Assembly (NCBI GenBank): GCA_947166565.1
Contig: CAMVEL010000015.1
Location: forward strand, 1 to 45,074
Origin: an uncultured Erysipelotrichaceae bacterium
GTDB lineage: Bacteria; Bacillota_I; Bacilli_A; RFN20; CAG-826
Reading direction: 5' to 3'
DNA: 45,074 bases
A model generated the notes under the pieces. The model had not been told where the DNA came from and did no database searches. It saw only the letters and a list, made by a program, of their open reading frames with translations. This document shows, one piece after another, positions 8,673 to 17,778 of this stretch. Position numbers and translations under genes: made by a program. Position 1 is the stretch's first letter; the number at the start of each line of letters is the position of its first letter.

Positions 8673-11600
8673 ATGGTAAAGCCAAAACTATGGTTGGGTC
8701 TATCAGCCGTCGGTGTTTTACTGACCAGCATGATCCTTGCTGGACAAAGACTTTCTAATGAATACGAAGGTTTGATCAACGACGTCCTAGGCCTTTCCAC
8801 GCAGAAGATTTCCCGTATTGATTCCGACGAAGTCGAAGGCTCGGCCTATGTCGATGAGGATGGTTCCTTAAGCGACAGGGGCTGGAGGGCGATGATCAAG
8901 GATTCCTACAAATTCTGCGAAGAATGCGTCGAGCAGGGTTCCGTTTTGTTCAAGAACGCTGTCAAAGACGGAAAACCAACCCTCCCGCTAGCGGAAAACG
9001 AGAGAAACATTTCCTTGCTTGGACAAGGCAGTAAGAACTTGTTCATGCGTTCCGGTGCCGGCGGAGCTGCCCCGAACACCAACTTGGTCGTTAAACTAGA
9101 CAGAGCCTTCGAAGACAACGGCTTCTCGATCAACAGGACTGTCTTTGACCGCTATTCCACGCTCAGCCAATCCCAGATGACGAGCCCTGGAACCAACGTT
9201 GAACACGCATTCAACAATTTCTATACGGATGAGATGAAGGAATCCTTCTCCCAATATGGCGATGCCGCTATCATTACCTTCGTCCGTATCGGTACCGAGA
9301 ATACCGACCCATCCAATGGACAACTCAACCTTAAAGACGATGAAAAGAACCTCCTTAGGATGGTTAAGGAATATAAGGATAAAGGAACCTTTAAGAAGGT
9401 TATCGTCATCATCAACTCCCCGTTAGCGATGTCCACCGACTGGGTCGATAACGAGGAATTCGGCATCGACGCCTGCGTCTACATGGGCGTCCCAGGATAT
9501 TATGGTGCTGGCGGAATCGTCCACGTTTTGATGGGCAAAGACGCCGATGGCAAAGTCGTCAATCCTTCTGGCCACGCCCCGGATTCATTCGCTTCCATCG
9601 CTAGTTCCTCGCCAGCGTATCAAAACTTCGGCAACAGCCAACTCGCCGTCTACGCCGAAAACGTCTATGTCGGCTACAAATATTATGAAACCAGGTATGC
9701 CGATGGCGTCCTTGGACAAGGCAACGCCCTTGGCACAGCCGGCGTCTCCAATAGCCAAGGCAATTGGAACTATGCCGATGAAATGGGTTACCCATTCGGA
9801 TTTGGCCTTTCCTATACCAACTTCGACATGAAGCTTCTTGACGTTAGACATAACGCCGAGAAAGACACGATCGACGCGGTCGTCGACGTCACCAACTCCG
9901 GTGATATCGATGGCAGAGCCTCCGTCCAACTTTACGTCAATGCCCCATACACCGATTTTGATAAGAACAACGGCTTAGGCAAATCCGCCATCGCCCTTAT
10001 GGCTTATGAGAAAGTACCAGTCAAAGCCAAGCAGACCCAAAGGGTCACCCTTTCCTTCGATAGGTATTTCCTCACCACCTATGACTATGTGGTCAACAAG
10101 ACCTACATCCTTGAAGGCGGTAAGTATTACTTCGGTATCGGCAATGGCGCTCATGAAGCGTTGAACAACATCCTTTCTGTCTCCAACCCAGGCAAGGCCC
10201 TCGTCGACCACCTCGGCCAAGAATATCATGGCGTTTCCGACTGTGTGAAATCCCTTGATATCTCCGAAGACCGCCTCACCTACAAGAAGTCCCATTACAA
10301 TCCGGAAATCGAAGTCACCAACCAATTCGATGACGCCGATTACAACTGGATGGCCGAAAAGAACGGCAGGGACAAAATCAAATATCTTGATAGACAAGAC
10401 TGGGAAGGCACCTACCCAACCAGAATCTCCGTCAACCCCGCCACCAACGCCGATAGCAACATGGCCACCAAGTATCAACGCCCAACAGGCGATGATGCGC
10501 CGAAATACAAAGATGAGAACGGCAACGAAATCTATTCCAACATCGCCTATCATGACGATGAGGGAAAAGAGGTTCTCATCACCTTCAACGATATGACCAA
10601 AGTCCCGCTAGAGGGTGAGGTCAAAGAAGGCAAATTCGCTGGAAAGCAAGGCGCCGATATCTGGGATGCCTTCATCAAGCAGATGAGCCTTGATGACTTG
10701 GTCATCTCCGTCTCCGACAACCGTGGTATCCTCGACGTCAAGAAGGTCCAAAAGAAAGGTAACTCCGTTGCCGAAGGACCAGAAGGACTTCTCTCCAAAT
10801 ACCAATATGGTGACAAGAGATGGGCCACCGGTTTCCCAACCGGTCCGACATACACCGGAACCTTTGACCATGAAATGCAAAGGAAGTTCGGTGGATTCTA
10901 TGGTGAAGACGCCCTCTTCTGCGGCGTTGCCTCCGTTAACGCCCCAGGCGCCAACATCAACCGTACCCCATATGGTTCCCGTGCCTCCGAATACATGTCC
11001 GAAGACGGCATCATGAACTACTATGTCGCCTCCAACATCGTCGGTGAAGCGAGGAGAAAAGGTTTGATTATGAACATCAAACACTGCTTCTTGAACAACC
11101 AGGAATCCGGCCGTCAAAGGATCCATACCTATTGCAACGAGCAGGCTATCAGGGAAATCTACCTCAAGCCATTCGAAGGCGCCCTCACCAGAGGTCACGG
11201 CCTTGGCATCATGACTTCCTACAACCGTATCGGCGCGACCTACGCGGCCACCCATGAACCTCTTATGATGAACGTCATGAGGAAGGAATGGAACTACAAG
11301 GGCTTCATCATCGATGACGCGCTTACCGGCTCCAACACCGATCAATACAGTAACGGTCCAGCGATGCTTTATTGCGGAACCGACCTCTTCTGCCTTGACG
11401 GTAACCGCGGCAGGGATTTAAGAAGCTACATCGATAGCAACAACGACGGCACACTCCTAAAGTGCTTGCAAAGAGCGAATAAACACATCATGTATTCGAT
11501 CAGCAGGTCTTGGATGGGTGGCGTCAAAGTCTCCGAGGAAGAGCTCGAAGAATCCAGCAACCCATGGTGGAAGCAAACCGTTTCCGGGGCTGTCATCGGA

Positions 11601-11693
11601 GTGAGCGTCGTCACCGGTGGACTCGTCATCACCTATGTCGTCATGGAAATCCTTTCCAAACTCAAGAAAAAACCTGAGGCCCAAGGCCAATAA
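8673..11693 (+). CDS. Membrane-anchored glycoside hydrolase family 3 protein, inverted domain order
   Basis: I prefer ATG 8673, with AAGGA spaced 7 bases and only a short basic leader before the first TM. ATG 8598 in the same frame also has a ribosome site and would add 25 residues. The 1006-residue protein has an N-terminal TM (LWLGLSAVGVLLTSMILAG) and a C-terminal TM (AVIGVSVVTGGLVITYVV), so both ends are cytoplasmic and the enzyme faces outward. The GH3 C-terminal alpha/beta domain (SVLFKN..LPL) and a fibronectin-III-like domain come first, and the TIM barrel last. This permuted order is known from Ruminococcus and Butyrivibrio beta-glucosidases. The nucleophile region reads GFIIDDAL (Asp882 expected) instead of the usual SDW, and KHF is KHC. 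It may be an unusual beta-glycosidase or weakly active. It is cotranscribed with the next gene. Confidence 0.85.
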   Translation: MVKPKLWLGLSAVGVLLTSMILAGQRLSNEYEGLINDVLGLSTQKISRIDSDEVEGSAYVDEDGSLSDRGWRAMIKDSYKFCEECVEQGSVLFKNAVKDGKPTLPLAENERNISLLGQGSKNLFMRSGAGGAAPNTNLVVKLDRAFEDNGFSINRTVFDRYSTLSQSQMTSPGTNVEHAFNNFYTDEMKESFSQYGDAAIITFVRIGTENTDPSNGQLNLKDDEKNLLRMVKEYKDKGTFKKVIVIINSPLAMSTDWVDNEEFGIDACVYMGVPGYYGAGGIVHVLMGKDADGKVVNPSGHAPDSFASIASSSPAYQNFGNSQLAVYAENVYVGYKYYETRYADGVLGQGNALGTAGVSNSQGNWNYADEMGYPFGFGLSYTNFDMKLLDVRHNAEKDTIDAVVDVTNSGDIDGRASVQLYVNAPYTDFDKNNGLGKSAIALMAYEKVPVKAKQTQRVTLSFDRYFLTTYDYVVNKTYILEGGKYYFGIGNGAHEALNNILSVSNPGKALVDHLGQEYHGVSDCVKSLDISEDRLTYKKSHYNPEIEVTNQFDDADYNWMAEKNGRDKIKYLDRQDWEGTYPTRISVNPATNADSNMATKYQRPTGDDAPKYKDENGNEIYSNIAYHDDEGKEVLITFNDMTKVPLEGEVKEGKFAGKQGADIWDAFIKQMSLDDLVISVSDNRGILDVKKVQKKGNSVAEGPEGLLSKYQYGDKRWATGFPTGPTYTGTFDHEMQRKFGGFYGEDALFCGVASVNAPGANINRTPYGSRASEYMSEDGIMNYYVASNIVGEARRKGLIMNIKHCFLNNQESGRQRIHTYCNEQAIREIYLKPFEGALTRGHGLGIMTSYNRIGATYAATHEPLMMNVMRKEWNYKGFIIDDALTGSNTDQYSNGPAMLYCGTDLFCLDGNRGRDLRSYIDSNNDGTLLKCLQRANKHIMYSISRSWMGGVKVSEEELEESSNPWWKQTVSGAVIGVSVVTGGLVITYVVMEILSKLKKKPEAQGQ

Positions 11694-11707
11694 GGAGGTA
11701 ACAGACA

Positions 11708-13072
11708 ATGGAAAAGATTAAAGAGTTCTTCAAGAACAAAGCAGTCGGTTACTACATCGCAATCGCCGACGCCGTCTTGGCCCTCGTCTTGGCGATCATC
11801 TATTTCGCCACTTACAAAACCGCGATGGCTAACAACGCCGCCGCGAACATTCCGGAGACCATCGGCATCTTCCTCCTCGCGGGATTCGTCGTCGAATGCG
11901 TTCTCCTCGTCTTACCGCAATATAGGTTTATCCACGTTATAGCCTTGGTCATGTATGGCCTTGCCCTATATAAGGAAATCCTCCTCATCCCCGCCCTTAT
12001 CGCCGACTGGGCCAACAACGTCTTCTACCAAGGTGGTAACCTCGGTACCAACGTCTTCTACCTAGTCACCCTTCTCCTCATCGCCATCTCCGCGATCGTC
12101 GCCGTCTTCTTCGGATTCTACAAGAAAGAAGAAGAGGCTGATGAGGATATGGCCGTTAAGAAGGGACAAACCCTTAAGGTCATTAAAATCGCCGCGGGTA
12201 CCGCTTTAGTCGTCGCGGCCGTCCTCTCCAGCTCTCTAGTTGCCATCAACATGAGAAACGCCGCTAACCAAGCCGCTCCAGTCGATCCAGAACCGGTCGA
12301 ACCACCGGTCCATGTCGAACCATTCGATCCAATCACCGATGATGTCAGGGCCAAAGCCGATGCTTACGCCTATGACTTCAAACCGGAAGAAAAGATCATC
12401 AAGGAGCAGGAATCCTACACCTACGGCACCGCCGAGCTCAACGCTCTTGGCACCGGCGATACCAGGGCCGACCACAACTTGGTCTACGTCTTCGAAGGTT
12501 CCTATGCCGAAGGTTATCAAGGCGACTATTCCGAAACCTATGGTTACCTCTACCTTTGGGATGACGGCCTCTTCGGTGGAAAGATCAGGGATACCAACGT
12601 CAAAGGCTATTGGTTCAACTCCTCGTTGACCGAAGGCAAAGACGAACAAGGCAACGATATCAAAGACTGCCTTAAGATGGTCTCCAACGTCAGCAAATAC
12701 GAATCCATCATCACCGAACCGGCGACCGGCTTCTATGAATGCCACGCCTACGTCTACCTCAACATGGGTTGGGGCACCCGTTCCATGATTCTTAACGGAT
12801 ACGTCTATTATCCAGTCGTCGACCTCGCTATCGATACCGCTGAAACCGGCACCGAATTCAAAGTCGGTAAGACCTTCGACAGAAGTTCCTGGACCGCCAA
12901 CCGCATCCTCAAGAACCTCAACTACTCCGCCGTCTTCAAAGCCTCTGAAGTCAGATGGACCGATCCAGCTGGAATGCTTGATGGTGGCAAGTTCGTCGCT
13001 GCCGGCAGCTACGACATCACCGCGACTTGGAATGGCCTAACCGCCACCAAGACCATCACGGTCACCGAATAA
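11708..13072 (+). CDS. Five-TM membrane protein with extracellular Ig-like C-terminal region; partner of GH3
   Basis: Family not recognised. Of 454 residues, about 1-180 hold five hydrophobic helices (near 14-34, 48-68, 72-95, 113-136 and 154-177). An acidic, Pro/Glu/Val-rich linker (DPEPVEPPVHVEPFDP) leads to an outside domain of about 250 residues. The tail, with VRWTDPAGMLDGGKFVAAGSYDI and then TATWNGLTATKTITV, has the look of a bacterial Ig-like (Big_3/4) strand set. Translation starts from a perfect AAGGAGGT site 14 bases after the GH3 stop, so the two are one operon. The protein may hold or present the tethered glycosidase or bind its glycan; that is inference. No catalytic motif is visible. 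Confidence 0.8.
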   Translation: MEKIKEFFKNKAVGYYIAIADAVLALVLAIIYFATYKTAMANNAAANIPETIGIFLLAGFVVECVLLVLPQYRFIHVIALVMYGLALYKEILLIPALIADWANNVFYQGGNLGTNVFYLVTLLLIAISAIVAVFFGFYKKEEEADEDMAVKKGQTLKVIKIAAGTALVVAAVLSSSLVAINMRNAANQAAPVDPEPVEPPVHVEPFDPITDDVRAKADAYAYDFKPEEKIIKEQESYTYGTAELNALGTGDTRADHNLVYVFEGSYAEGYQGDYSETYGYLYLWDDGLFGGKIRDTNVKGYWFNSSLTEGKDEQGNDIKDCLKMVSNVSKYESIITEPATGFYECHAYVYLNMGWGTRSMILNGYVYYPVVDLAIDTAETGTEFKVGKTFDRSSWTANRILKNLNYSAVFKASEVRWTDPAGMLDGGKFVAAGSYDITATWNGLTATKTITVTE

Positions 13073-13083
13073 AGAACTTATTC

Positions 13084-13121
13084 AAAAAAACGTGGGAGCT
13101 CCTAACTTCCACGTTTTTATT
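13084..13121. terminator. Bidirectional terminator between convergent genes
   Basis: AAAAACGTGG (13086-13095) pairs with CCACGTTTTT (13109-13118). The A-tract and T-tract flank the stem on both sides, so it can stop the GH3 operon from the left and the GGDEF gene from the right, whose stop codon is only a few bases away. Confidence 0.85.
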
Positions 13122-13125
13122 TGCC

Positions 13126-14097
13126 TTAACGTTTTATCGAGGCGGCTAGAGATTGGAGTCTCTTATCTAGATCTCCTTTGGCTACGATATTCAACGAATC
13201 CTCGTAGGAGATGTAATGGCATAGCTTCCCGGATTTCTTCGCTTGGTACATAGCTAGGTCCAATAATTTCAGTTTATCGTCCAAAGACAACTCGTTTTTA
13301 TCGTTGCTTCCATGGATTTCCAATAAGCCGTAAGAAGCCGAAACGCTTAAACCATCATATTGTTTTAAGGAGACTTTGGGGATGTTATGGAGATAAGCTT
13401 CCATGGAATTGATAAGACCCATCGCGTATTTAAGGTCGTTTTTAAGGACGTAGATCAGGAATTCATCCCCTGAACGGCGATAGAAGATCTCATCTTGGGA
13501 GGAGATCGAAATCATGAATGAAGAAATAAGGAGAAGGACATCGTCCCCCACGCTATGTCCATATGTATCGTTAATCTCTTTGAATTTATTCAAATCGAAT
13601 AAGCATATGAATCCTGGGGTTTTATCCGCTTCAAGATGGGTTTTGAAAGTATTGAAATTGAATAAACCCGTAAGCCTATCTTTGAACTTTCCCGCGGCGT
13701 AAGTATCCAAATCGATATATCCATCTTTATTGAGTAAGAAAAGCAAAATAGATAACCCGTGCCCGTTCTTTTTGACCTTCATTAGGAAATTATGGGAGTC
13801 TTCGCCATACTTTAAGGGCAAGAGGATGGAAGTGGTTTTCCCGTTTTCAAAACAGGTTTGCAAGCATTCCCTGATCTTGGCTTTATATGCGAGGAAGCCA
13901 ACGCCTTCGCAAACTTCGCTATTGTGGTCGATATTTTTGAGGATATCTCCGAAAGTCTCGAAATTTGGCATTCCCGCGATGGAAAAATCGGAAAAAAGGT
14001 ATTCCAAATGGCCTTTCATAGCGTCGCCGCCGAAAGGCATATCGAGGAGAATCAAGGAACGGAATGAGGATAGGATGTCTAGACGTTCATCATTCAT
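13126..14097 (-). CDS. GGDEF-domain protein (probable diguanylate cyclase)
   Basis: From ATG 14097 the protein has 323 residues; a TTG at 14154 would add 19 but has no ribosome site. There is no signal peptide or TM, so it is cytoplasmic. The first about 150 residues form an unrecognised sensory or PAS-like region (..GVGFLAYKAKIRECLQTCFENGK..). The GGDEF domain begins at DRLTGLFNFNTF; the active-site loop is RRSGDEF (SGDEF at 209-213), a G-to-S change in the first position found in many active enzymes. The preceding LFDLNKFKEINDTYGHSVGDDVL block (metal and guanine contacts) is intact. No RxxD inhibitory site is present. Expected product: c-di-GMP. The gene stands alone between a terminator and the GH3 operon. 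Confidence 0.87.
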   Translation of the reverse strand: MNDERLDILSSFRSLILLDMPFGGDAMKGHLEYLFSDFSIAGMPNFETFGDILKNIDHNSEVCEGVGFLAYKAKIRECLQTCFENGKTTSILLPLKYGEDSHNFLMKVKKNGHGLSILLFLLNKDGYIDLDTYAAGKFKDRLTGLFNFNTFKTHLEADKTPGFICLFDLNKFKEINDTYGHSVGDDVLLLISSFMISISSQDEIFYRRSGDEFLIYVLKNDLKYAMGLINSMEAYLHNIPKVSLKQYDGLSVSASYGLLEIHGSNDKNELSLDDKLKLLDLAMYQAKKSGKLCHYISYEDSLNIVAKGDLDKRLQSLAASIKR

Positions 14098-14199
14098 ACA
14101 AATCCATTTTATCACAAAGATAAAAGAGGTGCAGGACGGCTTTTCAATGAGCAAATCATAAAATTTATGCCTAAAAAAGGGCCAATCCTGTAATTCTAG

Positions 14200-14218
14200 A
14201 AGCCAAGGAGGCTTTTTT
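14200..14218 (+). terminator. Short hairpin with T-tract upstream of the second GH3 operon
   Basis: AAGCC (14200-14204), loop AAGGA, GGCTT (14210-14214), then further Ts. The stem is only 5 bp. No plus-strand gene precedes it, so if real it would end a short leader or read-through transcript. Confidence 0.3.
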
Positions 14219-14230
14219 CATATAGAATAT

Positions 14231-14258
14231 GAGCGAACTAATGCGAAGGATTTCGCTC
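14231..14258 (+). promoter_or_regulatory. Dyad-symmetric candidate operator before the GH3-GT2-glf operon
   Basis: GAGCGAA (14231-14237) is repeated inverted as TTCGCTC (14252-14258). Within it GCGAA (14243-14247) and TTCGC (14252-14256) form a tighter dyad. A possible -10 (TATAGA, 14221-14226) lies just before. It could be a repressor site or an mRNA hairpin just upstream of the AAAAAAGGAGA ribosome site. Confidence 0.35.
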
Positions 14259-14280
14259 GCCTAAAAAAGGAGAACATACC

Positions 14281-16743
14281 ATGAAGCTACGTCACAAGAT
14301 CATCCGCGCGGTCGTTTCCATCATCCCTGGGCTTTCCCAGACTTCGGTCCCCGCTCTTGACGATGGAAAAACCACCCCGGAGGAATTCAAAAAGCTTTGC
14401 CGCGAGGCCGCTACCGAATCCCTAGTTTTGCTCAAAAACGATGACATGCTCCCACTAAATAAAGATACGAGGATTTCCATCTTCGGTAGATGCCAAATCA
14501 ATTATTTCTTCTGTGGATATGGTTCTGGAGGAGACGTCAAAGCCCCATATAAGACCAATTTGCTTCAGGGCTTCTTTGAAGCGGGCGCAAAAGTTAATGA
14601 GGAACTAGCGAGCTGGTATCAAGAAAAATGCGCGGCGGATGTTCCTTATGACGGATTCTGGGGCGCTTGGCCTTATCATTATGATGAATTCAAGCTCGAA
14701 GACGAATTCGTTAAGAAGCAGGCCGCCAAATCCGATGCCGCGATCGTTGTCATCGGCAGAAGCTCCGGCGAAGACCGCGACACCAAATTAGTCGAAGGCT
14801 CCTGGTTCTTAACCAAAGACGAAAAGCGTCTTCTCGAACAGGTTACACGCGAATTCAAGAAAGTCCTGGTCGTCGTCAATTCCGGCGGATTCATCGATTT
14901 CAAATGGCTTGATAATTACAACATCTCCGCGTTGCTATTTGCTTGGCAGGGCGGTCAGGAATCCGGCGGATCCATTGCTGACGTTGTTTTGGGCATCTCC
15001 TATCCTTCGGGCAAGCTCGCCGATACGATTGCTAGGGAATACGATGATCAGCCCTCCAAAGACGAATTCGGACTTAAGAAAACCCATTACGTTGAGGACA
15101 TCTTCGTTGGGTATCGCTATTTCGAGACCTTTGCCAAGGAAAGGGTCCGTTTCCCCTTCGGATATGGCAAAACGTATACCAAATTCGATATCGACGCGAA
15201 AGGAAGAGGCAAGGTTGAAGACGATGAGGTTATCTTAAATCTCAACGTCAAGAACATCGGCGAATTCCGTGGCAAAGAAGTAGTCCAAGTCTATTATGGC
15301 GGTCCTAAAGGAAAACTCTCCAGGGCCGATAAGAACCTCGTCCGTTTCTATAAGACCAAAGAGTTGCAGCCGGAGGAAAACGAGGAATTCGAGATCCGTT
15401 TCAATATCAAAGACCTCGCTTCATTTGATGATACCGGTGTCACTGGACACAATATGTGCTGGGTCGTCGAACCTGGTGATTACCCCATTTACGTTGGTTC
15501 CGATGTCCGTCATGCCGAAAAGGTGATGGATGTCCACGTCGATGAACTCCGCGTCATCGAAGAACTCGAAGAGGCGGTTGGCGTCAAGGAATCCTTCAAG
15601 CGTATGGCTAACCGCAAAGGCGCGCTGACCTTTGAGGACGTTCCCGTTTCCAAGGTTTCGGTCAAAGACCGCATTGCCACCCAAATCCCTGCGGATATCC
15701 CACAAACCGGTGATAAAGGCTTCAAACTAAAAGACGTCAAAGAAGGCAAATGCACGATGGAGCAATTTATCGCTCAGCTTAATGACGTCGAGCTCGAAAA
15801 CCTCTCCCGCGGCAACCAAGGCGCGATGTTCTGCACCATCGGTATTCCAGGAAATGCCGGTGTCTTCGGTGGCATCACCGCGGATCTCCGTTATTATGGC
15901 ATTCCGACCATGAACACCAACGATGGCCAATCCGGCAACCGTTTCCAGCACCATACCACCCTTCTCCCAATCGGGGCCGCGCTTGGCTGCACCTGGAACC
16001 CGACGCTCGTCAAAGCCCTTTGCGATGAAGTCGGCAAAGAGCAACAAGCTGGTGATTCCCAGGTTATGTTAGCCCCTGCCATCAACCTCCACCGCAACCC
16101 ATTATGCGGCCGCAACTATGAATATTTCTCCGAAGACCCATATCTAACCGCCTTATTCGCGATCTCCTATATCAGAGGTATCCAGGATAATGGAGGTTCC
16201 GCGACCATCAAGCACTTCGCTTGCAATAACCAAGAGAAGCACCGTTGGTCCGGTGATTCCATCGTCTCCCAGAAAGCTCTTCGCGAAATCTATCTCCGTG
16301 CCTTTGAAATCGCCATCAAGGAAGCCAAACCGCATTGGGTCATGACCTCCTATAACAGGATTAATGGCATTCTCAACGCCTATTCCTTCGATTTGATTGA
16401 CACTATCCTCCGTCGTCAATGGGGCTTCAAGGGCCTTACGATGACCGACTGGTGGGTTTGGAAGGAAAAGTGCCCGGATTACAAGCACATCAAAGACCAT
16501 GGCTGGAGAATCCGCGCTGGCAACAACCTCTTCATGCCGGGTTCCGACCGTTTGAAGAGATTACAGCCCTCAATCTTCCAATGCCTCCACAAAGAGGACG
16601 GTCTCACCTTAGGTGAACTTCAACGTGCGGATATGGGAATTCTACAATTCATCATTGACCATTTCCCCGAACGCATGGACAATATATCGATTGCGATGGA
16701 GGACAAATATGACAAGTCCCCACGCAATAAAATGCCAGAATAA
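14281..16743 (+). CDS. Glycoside hydrolase family 3 beta-glycosidase, inverted domain order, cytoplasmic
   Basis: This 820-residue GH3 enzyme has no convincing signal peptide. Like the enzyme at 8673 it is permuted: alpha/beta domain first (SLVLLKNDDMLPL, about 41-53), a fibronectin-III-like domain in the middle, and the TIM barrel last. Unlike that paralog, its catalytic motifs are canonical: GRNYEYFSEDPYL (substrate contacts), IKHFACNNQE (KHF) and TMTDWWVWK with nucleophile Asp723. It should release terminal beta-linked sugars from imported oligosaccharides; beta-glucosidase is the family default, but specificity cannot be read from sequence. The start follows AAGGAGAACATACC. It lies 5 bases before the glycosyltransferase and so heads the operon. 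Confidence 0.9.
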   Translation: MKLRHKIIRAVVSIIPGLSQTSVPALDDGKTTPEEFKKLCREAATESLVLLKNDDMLPLNKDTRISIFGRCQINYFFCGYGSGGDVKAPYKTNLLQGFFEAGAKVNEELASWYQEKCAADVPYDGFWGAWPYHYDEFKLEDEFVKKQAAKSDAAIVVIGRSSGEDRDTKLVEGSWFLTKDEKRLLEQVTREFKKVLVVVNSGGFIDFKWLDNYNISALLFAWQGGQESGGSIADVVLGISYPSGKLADTIAREYDDQPSKDEFGLKKTHYVEDIFVGYRYFETFAKERVRFPFGYGKTYTKFDIDAKGRGKVEDDEVILNLNVKNIGEFRGKEVVQVYYGGPKGKLSRADKNLVRFYKTKELQPEENEEFEIRFNIKDLASFDDTGVTGHNMCWVVEPGDYPIYVGSDVRHAEKVMDVHVDELRVIEELEEAVGVKESFKRMANRKGALTFEDVPVSKVSVKDRIATQIPADIPQTGDKGFKLKDVKEGKCTMEQFIAQLNDVELENLSRGNQGAMFCTIGIPGNAGVFGGITADLRYYGIPTMNTNDGQSGNRFQHHTTLLPIGAALGCTWNPTLVKALCDEVGKEQQAGDSQVMLAPAINLHRNPLCGRNYEYFSEDPYLTALFAISYIRGIQDNGGSATIKHFACNNQEKHRWSGDSIVSQKALREIYLRAFEIAIKEAKPHWVMTSYNRINGILNAYSFDLIDTILRRQWGFKGLTMTDWWVWKEKCPDYKHIKDHGWRIRAGNNLFMPGSDRLKRLQPSIFQCLHKEDGLTLGELQRADMGILQFIIDHFPERMDNISIAMEDKYDKSPRNKMPE

Positions 16744-16748
16744 AAAAG

Positions 16749-17774
16749 ATGAAACTACTATCCGTTGCCATTCCTTGTTATAACTCCGCCGCTTACATGC
16801 GCAAATGCATTGATTTTATGCTTGAGTGTGGTGAGGAGATGGAGATTATCATCGTCAACGACGGATCAAAGGACAGTACCCTAGAAATCGCCCGTGAATA
16901 CGAGGCTGAATTCCCAACGATCGTTAAGGTCATCGATAAGGAAAACGGAGGACACGGATCCGCCGTTAATGCCGGCTTAGCCGCTGCAACAGGCGTTTAT
17001 TTCCGCGTCTGCGATTCGGACGACTATCTTCAAGTCGACGCCCTAAAGAAGATGCTTGAGCATATGAGGGAATCCTTAGAGGCGGGAAATGAACCGGATG
17101 TTTATTTCACCAATTATGTCTACGACCATCAATTCGATAACACCATCCACGTGAATTCCTTGGCTAAGCAAATGCCGCCTAACCGCCTTTTCACTTGGAA
17201 TGAGATGAAGCATTGGGGCGTTTCCGATTATATGCTCATGCATTCGATGACTTTCAAAACGGAAAGAATCAGGGCCTCGAAGATGCATCTTCCAGAGCAT
17301 TGCTTCTACGTTGACGAAATCTATTGTTACCAACCTTTGCCGTTCGTTGAGAAGCTTTGCTATCTTGACCTTGATTTGTATTGGTATTTCATCGGACGCC
17401 CGGATCAATCCGTTACGGTCGAGAACATGAAGAAGCGTTACATGATGCAGCTTACCGTCATCACGGAGATGTTCCGTCCTTACACCTACGAAGACCTTAA
17501 AAAACTTCCTAAGAAATTGAGGAAATACATGATCCACGTCCTAAGAATCATGACCACCGTCGCGATGGCTTATGTCTATATGGATAAAGGAAAGGAACGC
17601 GTTGAGAATTACCGCGCTTTCCGCAAAAACGTCAAGGCGATGAATCCTTCCCTTTACAAGAAGATTTTCCATCATGCCTACATGCCTTTCCTTCGCTCGA
17701 TTCCACCTTGGCTATCCGTAAGGATTTATCCTTTGGGGTACCAATTCTTTAAACGCAAATTAAAACTAGGATAA
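16749..17774 (+). CDS. Glycosyltransferase family 2
   Basis: A 341-residue GT-A fold inverting transferase that moves a sugar from a nucleotide donor to a glycan acceptor at the inner membrane face. Seen motifs: the N-terminal strand LLSVAIPCYNSAAYM, IIIVNDGSKDST (nucleotide binding), GGHGSAVNAGL and the metal-binding CDSDDY. The C-terminal half is basic and has no clear TM. The start is 5 bases after the GH3 stop with only an A-rich stretch ahead, so translation is probably coupled. It is directly followed by UDP-galactopyranose mutase, which suggests, but does not prove, a role in a galactofuranose-containing cell-surface polymer. Confidence 0.9.
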   Translation: MKLLSVAIPCYNSAAYMRKCIDFMLECGEEMEIIIVNDGSKDSTLEIAREYEAEFPTIVKVIDKENGGHGSAVNAGLAAATGVYFRVCDSDDYLQVDALKKMLEHMRESLEAGNEPDVYFTNYVYDHQFDNTIHVNSLAKQMPPNRLFTWNEMKHWGVSDYMLMHSMTFKTERIRASKMHLPEHCFYVDEIYCYQPLPFVEKLCYLDLDLYWYFIGRPDQSVTVENMKKRYMMQLTVITEMFRPYTYEDLKKLPKKLRKYMIHVLRIMTTVAMAYVYMDKGKERVENYRAFRKNVKAMNPSLYKKIFHHAYMPFLRSIPPWLSVRIYPLGYQFFKRKLKLG

Positions 17775-17778
17775 GAAA

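Noticed and set aside
9975-10553. Long minus-strand open frame opposite the first GH3 gene (192 codons)
   Set aside because: Antisense shadow of a well-supported plus-strand gene; no ribosome site and low-complexity Val/Gly/Ile-rich translation.
10608-11345. Second long minus-strand frame (245 codons) opposite the first GH3 gene
   Set aside because: Also a shadow: codon bias of the GH3 gene leaves the opposite frame open. No motif or ribosome site.
14155-14280. c-di-GMP riboswitch before the GH3 operon
   Set aside because: The conserved GEMM core was not seen; only short dyads are present.
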